Assembly: GCA_949825045.1 (NCBI GenBank)
Contig: OX463829.1
Span: 310,001-374,000, forward strand
DNA length: 64,000 nt
Origin: Argyresthia goedartella
Lineage: Eukaryota; Arthropoda; Insecta; Lepidoptera; Argyresthiidae
Direction: 5' to 3'
Shown here: positions 29,447 to 39,280 of the stretch, piece after piece
Layout of the letters: each line of letters starts with the position of its first letter
Position numbering within the stretch: position 1 is the stretch's first letter
Position numbers and translations under genes: made by a program
The notes under the pieces: model-generated
What the model saw: only the letters and a program-made list of their open reading frames with translations
The model's database searches: none
Told to the model about the DNA's origin: nothing

Positions 29447-32400
29447 TTAAGGTTTAAATTGAGAAAACAGTGCAAATACATCTTGATGACTTCTTGAAGA
29501 TGGTGTAGGACTATTTGGAATGTGTAGTGTGTATTCGTTTGAATTTAAATCAGATATTTGAGATTGCTGATCACAATGATAGTTAGAACTTATAATTATT
29601 TGGGACGGCGAGCCTCTTTGTGAAGGTCTGTTATTATCGTTTGTCATTATAGTCCTGACTACAGGGCCTGTTTGTTGTGTGGCTAGATCAGTTGAATATC
29701 TAGCATTTCTAATAGTATCAATATGTTGAGATGCTGGTGATGGCGGAGGAGGTGGTGGACTGTAATTTTGTGTAGTGAAGTTGTTAATAGGCGCTCTCTG
29801 TTGAGGCGAAGGTGAGGGTACAGCAATAGGATATGAGAATGACGATGGAGGTGGTGGTGATATTATCGGGCCTGTTTGTTGTGTGGCTAGATCAGTTGAA
29901 GATCTAGCATTTCTAATAGCATCAATTTGTTGAGATGCTGGTGATGGCGGAGGAGGTGTTGGACTGTAATTTTGTGTATTGAAGTTGTTAATAGGCGCTC
30001 TCTGTTGAGGCGAAGGTGAGGGTACAGTAATAGGATATGAGAATGACGATGGAGGTGGTGGTGATATTATCGTACAATCATTTGAACAGCCATAATGTGA
30101 ATATGGACTGTAATTTCCTGCATCAGTGGTCGCAGCAGCTGTCTGATATGGTGAGGATGAAGGAGGATCATTGATTCTTACTGAGTGCCTATTCAAATTG
30201 CCGAGTTCAGCTTCAAACAAAATATCGTTAATTGCTTTTTTTGCGTAAAGTCGTTGAATAGGATCGAGTCTATCTAATGTGTTGGACCATTCCAGTGCGA
30301 TGGGATTAGGTAAATTGACTTGTTGACTACATGGTTCGCTCAAGGATTCGCAAACACGAATCAGCAACTCGTCGTGATTTATCTTTTTCTTTTTTGGTTT
30401 TGAAGCTTGTGAAGGCTGAGCAATCGTAGAGATTGATGAAAAAGACCTTTCTTGAGTAATTTCTCTGGATTGTTGGCTAGTTTGCTGATTTGTTTCGTCT
30501 GTTTCTGAATCTGATTGTATCTGTAACAAAAAAAGTACATAATTTACATTATTCATTCATTTACTTTTAGGATATAGCCTAATTGAACAATGTATATGTA
30601 ACTAACAATAAAATAAACTTATGTTTACAAGACTACATTTAAAAAAATAAATAAAAAACGATATAATTAATAATTTTGCTGTCATTTCAGATACCATCAT
30701 CTGAAGAAGAATGGAAAGATATCGCAAGAGATTTTGGAGAAAGATATCAGTTTTGGAATTGTTTGGGGGCACTTGATGGAAAGCATGTTTCTATTCAGAA
30801 ACCACCGAATTCAGGCTCGTTGTATTACAACTACAAAGGCTATTTTAGCATCGTTCTTATGGCTTTGGCAAATGCAAGAAAAGAATTTATAATGATCGAT
30901 ATTGGTGCTAATGGCCGTGTTTCTGATGGTGGAGTATTATTCTACACGAAATTCTGGGAATTATATCAACAAGGAAGCCTATTCTTGCCAGAAGCAACCG
31001 CATTACCAAACACATCAGATGCTTTCCCCTATGTATTCATAGGTGATGAAGCGTTTGCATTGGGTAAAAATCTTATGAAGCCCTATCCTCAAAATGCTTG
31101 TAATAATGACCGAAAAACGTTCAACTACAGACTTTCTCGTGCTCGTTCTGTAGTAGAATGTGCCTTTGGGATACTTCGATCAAAATTTGGAATCTTCCAG
31201 AGGAATATTAATTTCGAACCCAGTAAAGCGTCATTGCTAGTTGCCACATGTTGCTACTTACATAATTATTTGATGAAAACATCACAACAACAGTACTTGA
31301 CAGCAAGTTGGAACATTGAAAAACCAAATAGTGAGCAATTATTAGACTTAGCGCCTACTAACAACCGAAACCCCTCAAGAGATGCGAAAATAATAAGAGA
31401 AAAATTTTGTTATTATTTCAATAATGAGGGTAAATTATAATGTACCTACATCCTATATGAATAAAAATATTAAAATATAAAAACGCAATTTTACTCCTAC
31501 TACGCCTAGGTATAATCCATATATCGCATAGTATCCCATTCTCAAACTTATTTGGTTTTAAAGCAAATCGATCAAGTACTAAAAAATTCAAGATGGCGGC
31601 GAAGAAGGGGCATTTGTAACACAGGCCGAACAGAAAAGAGACATATCTCAGTTGTTTTGTTATTTTAAGTGTATCAAAAATATATATTTTTATATTCAAT
31701 ATCAGTAAATAAATAAATAAAATAATAAATATCCCTGGACATTTCACACAGCGCCATCTAGCCCTAAACTAAGCAAAGCTTGTACTATAGGTACTAGACA
31801 GCTGATATACTACTTAAATACATTATTTTTTTGTAAGTACATACATATTATACATCAGTGGCTTACATGTAAATATAACATCTTCAGGCGCAGTATGAAA
31901 AAAAAAATAAGTATAGGTACTGGATAGTATTAATGTTAATATATCAACTATAATCATCTGGAAGCGCTTGAAACAATTGCCACATAGAAATAGGTCACCC
32001 ATCCAACAACCGTCTCGGACAGATGTTGCTTAACCCACACGATCGTTTCCTATGTTCGGATGCCGTTCGGCCCTAGACGCTTCTTGATAGTAAATATAGT
32101 AATAGCAAAGAATATATATAAAATATAGCCACTGATATTGAATATAAAAAATATTTTCAGGGACTAAAGTAGGTAGGTCTTTTAGTCCTTAGTCACTTTC
32201 ACTACTATTCTAGCTGACAGACGCAACTACAAGAGAGATCGATATTGAAACACAATAACCCTAGATGTACCTATATAAGGTAACTACCGTGTACCTACCT
32301 GATGGGTCGGCTCGGATTCTTGTTGCATCGCTACAGGTTGTTCCAATTTTCTTAGAAAATGTAGGTATGGGAAATACCATATTTTAGGTGCGTAAATTTC

Positions 32401-32557
32401 ATCTGTCCCAGCACCAGATCTTTTAGATGATATGATTTTTTTCAGCTCTCTCCGGTAATTTGATCTGATGGCATTTATTTTCTTTTTTACGTCCTCTAAG
32501 GTTGCATTCGGTTTTAACTTTCTTAAAATTGGTAATAGTTTTGCATAATTCGCATTC
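29447..32557 (-). CDS. MADF/BESS-type protein of the Harbinger element (two exons seen, 5' end missing)
   Basis: The upstream exon (32557-32299) starts after the acceptor GATTTCAG and ends at a strong donor (CAG|GTAGGT). It encodes the second half of a MADF domain, with [33 protein letters not shown] and [10 protein letters not shown]. The downstream exon (30520-29447) begins after TTTTGTTACAG in the same phase. It contains a Ser/Gln-rich stretch, the basic PKKKK, a BESS-like helix ([22 protein letters not shown]), then Pro-rich repeats. In Harbinger elements such a partner helps DNA binding and nuclear import of the transposase. An N-terminal exon with the start of the MADF domain is expected to the right but not found. 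Confidence 0.75.
29664..30071 (-). repeat. 204-bp tandem duplication encoding a 68-aa Pro-rich repeat
   Basis: The two copies begin GGGCCTGTTTG at 29664 and 29868. Each encodes [27 protein letters not shown] and PPPPSPASQ in the MADF/BESS protein. The spacing is a multiple of three, so the frame is kept. Confidence 0.9.
31441..32298. other. Non-coding segment within the MADF/BESS intron
   Basis: AT-rich DNA holding the LINE 3' end described separately. A ~20-base inverted pair, TATTCAATATCAGT near 31691-31706 and ACTGATATTGAATA near 32134-32148, encloses it. No other gene-like signal is present; the frame 31418-31747 is low complexity. Confidence 0.5.
31706..31860 (-). mobile_element. 3'-end fragment of a lepidopteran LINE with ATTT-rich tail
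   Basis: On the minus strand it reads GTCTAGTACC, AAGCTTTGCTTAGTTTAGGG, CTAGATGGCGC and TGTCC, then ends in ATTTATT repeats. This is the same layout as 690-826. There is no coding sequence, and the 5' limit is uncertain. Confidence 0.65.
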
Positions 32558-33240
32558 CTGAAATCAAAAAAAAAATACATATATTTAATTCATTATCATA
32601 AAAAAGTAACATTATATTTTAACCATTGCCGATATGATCAGTGGCAGGGTGAGAGCGCCTAATTCCGCACACCTTCATGTATCGCACACTTGGCACAAAA
32701 ACTTCAGTGTCTATAGATATACTTAATTTAAATTCACGTTCTTTCCGGGAAATTGTACTCTATTTCATAGACAATAGAAGTAAAAAGTGTCCCATTGTTT
32801 TCTTTTTTGTTACCATTTGTTCATCCATTTCCTTTGTATGGTGGTAACAAAATTGGAAGTCTTAAAAACAAAAAATAATACTTGGCCACGTTTTTTTCTC
32901 CTATTGGGGTGAAAAGAGCTCGTGATTTTGAGTCGAAATGATTAAAAAAATCAAGAAAATAAAACATAAAAATGGAAAAATAAAAGAAACGCTGATGAAG
33001 CTGCTAAATAACTATATGTGTATTTTTATTAATAAATCATGTTGAATAAACAAGCAAAGATGCAAGTTTTCAGCTTTTTCCAAGTTTAAAATGTGTGTGC
33101 GATATAAGGGAAAATAAGCTGCCAAGTGCGAGTTGGACTCGCGTTGAGAGGGTTTTGTATAACAATAATAGCACTAACACCAACAAAATACCCTAAAAGT
33201 ACCCTTAAATTATTTTTTAAAGTTATTTGATATGATGATG
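32558..33240. other. AT-rich segment with a lepidopteran dispersed-repeat motif
   Basis: No gene. Near 33110-33150 CTGCCAAGTGCGAGTTGGAC is followed by TCGCG, close to a sequence I know from dispersed repeats of moths and butterflies. The missing N-terminal MADF exon and the right end of the Harbinger element may lie here but are not recognisable. Confidence 0.45.
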
Positions 33241-33345
33241 ATGAGATGAAACGGGTCTCAGGAAAACTTCTTTTAGTTCAACACTTTTATTGAATCACTA
33301 TTTACACTGGCATAGATTCCTCCTTACAACCTTATTCCACAAGAT
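33241..33345 (-). other. Possible LTR remnant at the left end of the gypsy array
   Basis: On the minus strand, integrase sequence breaks off after about 33346. What follows contains GTGGAATAAGG and later TTCAATAAAAGTG, a plausible polyadenylation region. It could be the R-U5 part of a 3' LTR joined to integrase by an internal deletion. No second copy exists in the window, so this is not proven. Confidence 0.3.
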
Positions 33346-36300
33346 TCACATCAAGACTGATATATTTTGTAAATGCATCTATTATTACGAGTAAGTATGT
33401 GTTTCGCTGCTTACTGCGAATAAAAGGGCCTAGGTGGTCTGCATGCACAGTATGAAGGGGGATATCTAATTTCGGAATCGGATGAAGTTTTCCAGCTTTT
33501 GCTCCAGATGGCGCCTTGTGATGTGAGCACTCAAGGCAGGCCGCTACATACTTTTTTATGAACCTGCGCATTTTCGGGAACCAGTAAAAGGCCCGGATTC
33601 GTTCTAGAGTTTTTTGAAACCCGAAATGGCCTACGTCGTCATGGTTAGTTTTGAGGATTTGCCACCGGACACCTCTAGGCACAACCCAACGGATAGTTTT
33701 GTCATCGATAATCCGATAAACACGGCCATTCTTAACTATGAAACTATTACGTATCGATATGGTCTTTGCGGTTTCAGGATCCTCCAAGATTTCCTTTATC
33801 CGCTTAATCTCTGTGTCCGTCGACTGCACGGTAGTAATCCAGTCATCCGCACTCAGAGATAAAACATCTAGGATGTGTAATCGGTTGTAATCCTGTTCCT
33901 CAATAGGCCCCCGGCTTAACGCATCTACATGTGCCATTCTATCACCAGTTCGATATTCTATATCACAGTCATACTCAAGGAACTGTATCCACCATCTTGA
34001 GATACGAGAAATAAGGTCACGTTTGGTAAAGCATTACAGTCTGTAACAATTGTAAATTTTATTCCTAACAGGTACACTCGAAATTTATTTAGAGCGTTCA
34101 CAACCGCGAGAGTTTCGAGCTCAAATGAATGTAATTTTTGTTCGTCTCCTGTCGTTTGACGACTGTAATAGGCAACTGGCCTCCATGGATCACTTCCTCG
34201 CCTTTGCACAAGTATCCCTGCTAATCCTACTTTGCTTGCGTCAGTGTGCAACTGTGTTTCGGCTTTCGGGTCAAATAGAGCTAAAACTGGGCGGGCGGTT
34301 AATAGTTGTTTAAGTGTGTTGAAAGCTCGCTCCTCTACTTCTGTCCATTTCCAGGGAGTGTCTTTCTTGAGAAGTTGTGTCATGGGTCTTGCGATTGTAG
34401 CAAAGTCTTTTACGAATCTTCGAAAAAAACTTGCTAGTCCTATAAATCTCCTTACTTCGTGCTGATTTTTGGGAGTCGGAAATTTGGAGACAGCTTCCGT
34501 TTTTAGGTTACCGGGTCTAATACCTTCTTTACTTATTTCAAAGCCTAGAAAATCCAGCCGCTCTTTAAAGAAATGACATTTGCCAAGTTTAAGCGTTAAA
34601 CCACTCTCATTCAATGCATCCAGTACCTCTTTTAGACGACTAATTCCTTCGTTATACGAGCTGGCAGGTATCAAAATGTCGTCCATATATACAACGACGT
34701 ATTTGATGTCTGCTTTATTCAAGACTTTATGTATTACCCGTTGAAAAACCGCTGGAGCATTTGCAAGGCCGAACGGAACTCGATTATATTCTTACTGTCC
34801 ATCTGGCGTTACAAAAGCGGTTTTATTTTTGGATTCTTCAGCGATAGGTATTTGGTGATAGCCCGACGCTAAATCAAGAGTTGTGAAGAGGGTCTGTCCC
34901 GTCAGTTGGTCCAATAAGTCGTCAATTCTTGGTAGGGGGTAATGATCCCTAATTGTTTGTTGTTGAGGGCGCGAAAATCAACACAGAGACGCTTCTCTCC
35001 AGTCTTCTTTTGCACTAGCACAATTGGACTGGCATATGGTGAGTTAGACTCGCGTATGATGTCGTAATTCAACATTTCGTCAACCATTGTTCTTACGCGT
35101 TGGCGTTCGGAAAGTGGTAGTCTATAAGGCCTATAAACTACTGGCTCAGTGTCTTTAAGCTGTATTGTCATTTCCGCTTCAGTTGTAAATCCTAAATCAT
35201 GCATCCCACTAGAGAAACATGCTTTGTATTTATCTAGTAGGGCTTCTAATCCTTGCTTTTCAGAACATGACAGTTGTTCGCCGTGATTCAAAGCAGGTTT
35301 CTCTACAGGAGTAACGACAGTAGTTAGAGTATTCACCATTAGCCCTTTTCCTACGTATCTTGCTCTAGTAATAAGTGTGTCTTTACTAAACTCAATAGAA
35401 TTTGGTCCTAAACTATGTATAAGGAGGGAACATTCACCATTATTTATTTGGAATTCACCTGGAAATAAATAGAACTCATATCCAGGTACCCCCCGAACTG
35501 TTCCCTCAATATAAATATTTCCATTACGTGAACCGTTCGATTTAACCCGTATTGACTTTGTTTGACCTACCGCAAGGGTTTCGTCTCGTTCCAACAACAA
35601 TGGGATCTTCACTTCACAATCATGATCGATATTTCGAAACAAAAGCTCAGTTGCAGTTTTGAGAATGCACAAATCTGGCCTTTCTGTAAAACTATGCCCT
35701 AACAGTACCGGGCTATTTATCAAGTGATCATCTACAATCAAAACTTCAACTCTGTTTTCAGTTATTCCTTGAACTTCGATAGAAGTCTCAACCCGAACCA
35801 GCGGTAAATATGGTACATTACCCAGACCGCGGAGAAGCGGTCCCTGCACAGAGTCCCAAGTAAAATTCAGACGTTGTGCATCAGACTTGCGAACGAGTGT
35901 CGCTTCGCTACCTAAATCTACCACCGCATTTATTGGTTCATCATTCATCTTTATTATCATCCGATATTTGTCGCTACTTGAATAAGACTCTTTATTGGAA
36001 TGTGATTCGACGACAATCTGATTTTCTTGCTCTACAAACACTTTCAGAACATGTTTGTCCTTAGGGTCAGATATTTTGGGATCCGACTTAGACTTTTTGA
36101 AGCACTCACTTTCTGTATGTCCCATAGTATTACAGAAGGTGCATTTAGTGATAGGTTTGGGACATTTAAAGAAAGGGTGTCCCTTCTGTTTACAGTTGTA
36201 ACAAGTAATTTCATCAGATTGTGGACGAGGCCTGTAGGTACTTCCATTATCGGTTCTACGAGAGACACTGGGTATCCGTTTATCTCGCGTTGTAGAACTA

Positions 36301-37385
36301 TCCCTAGCCTGACCCTTCACAGTTTTGAAAAATTCAAGCACCTCTTCTGGTTTTGTAAACTTTGCCGCTTGTGCTCCTACTCTAACACCCCTGTCATCCA
36401 CCCCATGAACTAGACAATCTACTGCGTTCTTTTTGAATATTTTACACCTGTTCAATAAATTTACTTTGTAGTAGTAGTAAGTTTCGAGGGATTCGCCAAA
36501 ACGTGCCCTTTTGCTCAACATTTCAGTCAACATTTCCGCGTAGTTTTCTGTTGGTGGAAAAGATTCCTTTAGTAGTTGTTTCCATTCGGGCCAAGACCGG
36601 CGAAGCGAAGGAAGACCCTGATACCAGGTTTTTGCATGACCGATAAGTTTAGGCAGTGCATAGTGTATTATCTGCTTATCACTCCAGTTATAAATTTCGC
36701 TACATTCCTCTACCTTAGTCAGCCACACATTAATAGTTTGCTCCTTCGACATTGGGTCAAATTCTGGCAGTACGTTATTTAACACCGGAAATCTTTCACG
36801 ATCACCTGATCTATCCTTTAAAGCTTTTAGAAACTCTTGGACAAGAATTGATGTTGACTCATACCTGGACCTTTCCGGGGAGACATGCCGATTGGTGGAT
36901 TTCCTTATCGGGGAGACATGCCGACTGCGACTTCTAGCTGGGGAGACATGCCGACTGCGACTTCTAGCTGGGGAGACATGCCGACTGCAACTTCTAGCTG
37001 GGGAGACATGCCTTTCTTCAATGGATCTACGCGTATCACGCTGTCGTCGATCATAATTTAACCGGTCTTCCAATAATTTCACCCGATTTCTTTCCAATTC
37101 CAACTCTTCTTCCTTGTCCTTTAATCTCCGTAATATGCTCCTGCTGCGGGAGCGGGAACGGGAATGGTGATGAAGCGTGTCACCATCGATACGGCTACGT
37201 CTTGTCCTATTTCTTTCTGGTGTCCTCAGCTCTCTTGAACGTCTACGTGGTTCGAGTATGATACTCCGAGATCGGCTGGGACGAGTAGTGTCTTCATTTG
37301 GGCTTTCCATTTTCTCTGAAACTTTCAACAGGCACTTGTATTTTGCACGAGATACGCTATTTAATGTAAAAATAAAACTATGCAT
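33332..37385 (-). pseudogene. Array unit 1: Ty3/gypsy gag-pol with three lesions, longest integrase
   Basis: This is the only copy that runs past the array junction. After residue ~1253 it keeps the integrase zinc-binding domain (VGHFGFQKTLERI, CLECSHHK) and the start of the catalytic core (VHADHLGPF, LLVIIDAFTKY), then breaks off near 33346. It has a 1-nt deletion in a T run at about 34955-34958, a nonsense codon (TAA, plus-strand 34792-34794) replacing Tyr865 before the YMDD motif, and a 13-nt deletion at 34030/34031 in RNase H between AAA direct repeats. The gag part (34902-37385) is open. It is the array's edge copy. Confidence 0.92.
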
Positions 37386-37700
37386 TCATTGCGTTTCATT
37401 TATAAGATTTATAGTTAATAGGACCGGTATCTAAGATAAATTAAGTATGTTTACTACTGATGTGATTCTACAGTCTATCCATGAAAATTTACACACAGTG
37501 TGTAAGTAGTCACCACCATATTTCGTGTGGTACACTTTGTTATATGCAGTAAACCTTTAAGTAAATATGTATTCCAAGAGGTTTAAATTATATACTTTGG
37601 TGTATTACCCAAAATGACTCGACAATACTGTTGTGAATCAAGTAAGCTTGTAAATCTATTAGTACTGCAAATGTATTGATGTTATGAACGTAGGTACATC

Positions 37701-38392
37701 AAGAGAGTAGCCCTGGCAAAGTACATGGTGTTGTGAGTGTAATAATACTTCCAGAGAGTAGCCCTGGCAAAGTACTTGGCGTCGTGAGTATAAATACTTC
37801 CAGAGAGTAGCCCTGGTAAATTACATAGTGTTGTAAGTGTAATAATACTTCCTGAGAGTAGCCCTGGCAAAGTATATGGCGTTGTGGGTATAAATACTTC
37901 CAGAGAGTAGCCCTGGCAAAGTACATGGCGTTGTGAGTGTGTAAATACTTCCAGAGAGTAGCCCTGGCAAAGTACATGGTGTTGTGACTGTAATAATACT
38001 TCCAGAGAGTAGCCCTGGCAAAGTACATGGTGTTGTGAGTGTATTAATACTTCCAGAGAGTAGCCCTGGCAAAGTACTTGGCGTTGTGAGTGTAAATACT
38101 TCCAGAGAGTAGCCCTGGCAAAGTACATGGTGTTGTGACTGTAATAATACTTCCAGAGAGTAGCCCTGGCAAAGTACATGGTGTTGTGAGTGTATTAATA
38201 CTTCCAGAGAGTAGCCCTGGCAAAGTACTTGGCGTTGTGTGTAAAAGTACTTCCAGAGAGTTGCCCTGGCAAAGTACATGGCGTTGTGATTGTGTAAATA
38301 CTTCCAGAGAGTAGCCCTGGCAAAGTACATGGTGTTGTGACTGTAATAATACTTCCAGAGAGTAGCCCTGGCACAGTACATGGCGTATGTAT
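37701..38392 (-). repeat. Array unit 1: minisatellite, 14 copies of a ~50-bp repeat
   Basis: GCCCTGG recurs at 49-52-base steps between 37711 and 38365. The consensus core is AGAGAGTAGCCCTGGCAAAG followed by TACATGG and a more variable GTTGTGAGTGTAATAATAC-like half. Because the period is near 50 or 51, reading frame drifts between copies and long meaningless open frames appear in several frames on the minus strand. It sits about 300 bases upstream of gag. CRISPR is ruled out: spacers do not differ in the required way and the host is eukaryotic. Confidence 0.95.
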
Positions 38393-38393
38393 G

Positions 38394-38692
38394 TGTAGGT
38401 AAAGAAATTTATGTCATCACAACAAGCACTTTATAGTGTGTTCAAAAGTAGCAAGACGAAGAGAAAAAAAAATACCGTACCTTTTTATTAATCGTGGGCG
38501 TGTAAAATCCCGCTTCTGAGATGTAGGGGAAGTATAGCTGGGATGTCCACCAGGGTTGGGTTTTTCACGGAGTACAAGACCACAACCAGGTTGTCTTGGA
38601 CGCTGAGCGACATGGCTGCGGAGGGGGTGAGTTGCGGGTTGTGTTGGTTAGTTTTTGTAAAGACCAGCCACTTTGTTCAGGCCATAGAGGAC
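38394..38692 (-). other. Array unit: segment between the 195-aa ORF and the minisatellite
   Basis: Present in every unit. On the minus strand a second frame, shifted relative to the 195-aa ORF, is open for about 60 codons after a stop (KWLVFTKTNQHNPQLTPSAA, then MSLSVQDNLVVVLYS) and ends near 38495. AATAAAAAGG and a T-run follow. It has protein-like composition but is too short to identify. It might be the continuation of whatever sequence supplied the 195-aa ORF. Confidence 0.35.
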
Positions 38693-39280
38693 CTAGAGCC
38701 CATACTTGGCAAGGAGATCTGCTGCTTTCTGGGAGGTTTGGGTGCTGGGCCCGGGGCGAGCCAGAGGCTGTGTCTGCGGGACAAAGTGAGGGGTGGTTGG
38801 GAGTGGTGTCAGGACCGATGACGGACCTGCTAAAGTATTCAAAAAGCCATCACGTCGAGCGCATTGGAGGGCCTCTATGCGGTCCTGTTGTACGCTTAAC
38901 TTGGTGTCCATGGTGGTCATTTTGTTGGTCACTACTGTCTTTAGCGAGTCGATTGTGGTCACGAGAGCTCTTATGTCCTTGAGTATAGTTTGGAGAGTGG
39001 ACTCTATACGATCCAGACGCTCGTCTTGCAGAGTGGTAGAGGTTGTAACCCTAGGACGCTTGGCGCTAGGACCCGGAGGCATAACCTTAGAACTGCTAGT
39101 CCTGGTTATCCGACCGGCAGGTTTGATTGATTTTGTTCCTGTGTCCTCCGTCACTTCCATCTCTATATCAGAAGTCTCGGTCTCTAGTTCTATCTCTTCT
39201 AGGAGTGTGGAGATTGGATCTCTCGCCAATTGCTCAGGTGTGAGACCAGTGTCCCCTCTGTCTGGAAAGGACGATGACAT
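38693..39280 (-). CDS. Array unit 1: 195-aa coiled-coil ORF of unknown origin
   Basis: I do not recognise a family. Residues 25-47 are acidic (LLEEIELETETSDIEMEV). A Ser/Pro/basic segment with KRPR (74-77) could be a nuclear signal. Residues about 84-138 form a convincing coiled coil (DERLDRIESTLQTILKDIRA on). The C-terminal third is Pro/Thr-rich and ends QKAADLLAKYGL. The first Met lies 24 bases from the junction with the next unit's pol and overlaps its 3' end in another frame. Acidic start, coiled coil and flexible tail resemble phosphoproteins of negative-strand RNA viruses or LINE ORF1, but neither link is established. Codon use is more GC-rich than the gag-pol. Confidence 0.55.
   Translation of the reverse strand: MSSSFPDRGDTGLTPEQLARDPISTLLEEIELETETSDIEMEVTEDTGTKSIKPAGRITRTSSSKVMPPGPSAKRPRVTTSTTLQDERLDRIESTLQTILKDIRALVTTIDSLKTVVTNKMTTMDTKLSVQQDRIEALQCARRDGFLNTLAGPSSVLTPLPTTPHFVPQTQPLARPGPSTQTSQKAADLLAKYGL

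Larger units (their letters stand above)
28732..31440 (+). pseudogene. PIF/Harbinger DDE transposase, two exons, splice donor mutated
   Basis: Exon 1 (28732-29175) encodes the helical N-terminal DNA-binding part, including FRMKDACFDKLLVLV and TPEEKLAVTLRYLATGRN. Exon 2 (30691-31440) follows a good acceptor (TTTCAG at 30685-30690) with IPSSEEEW and the catalytic triad: D in GALDGKH (about residue 177), D in FIGDEAF (about 267) and E in VVECAFG (about 304). The predicted length, about 397 aa, is normal for the family. The exon 1 end that keeps the frame is AAG followed by TTAAGT, where GTAAGT would be expected, so the donor seems lost. Using the overlapping GTTAAG would shift the frame. The coding parts themselves are undamaged. 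Confidence 0.85.
28690..32600. mobile_element. PIF/Harbinger-type DNA transposon (limits approximate)
   Basis: It carries the two genes expected of this superfamily, a DDE transposase (+) and a MADF/BESS DNA-binding partner (-). Terminal inverted repeats and the 3-bp TWA-type target duplication could not be identified, so both ends are approximate. The left end is near the hairpin at 28605-28664. A LINE 3' end is inserted near 31706-31860. Confidence 0.75.

Noticed and set aside
31418..31747. 109-codon minus frame
   Set aside because: AT-rich, low complexity, overlapping the end of the transposase and a LINE tail.
37682..38381. Open frames of 109-186 codons with repeated YFARATLWKY/LPGLLSGS peptides
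   Set aside because: They are translations of the minisatellite in three frames. Its near-multiple-of-three period makes them open by chance.
37701..38392. Regularly spaced ~50-bp repeats resembling a CRISPR array
   Set aside because: The whole ~50-bp unit is repeated, not short repeats with unique spacers. The DNA is eukaryotic and has no cas genes.
38693..39280. Calling the 195-aa ORF an endogenous viral phosphoprotein
   Set aside because: Only general layout (acidic, coiled coil, flexible tail) fits. Such features are common and no specific motif was recognised.
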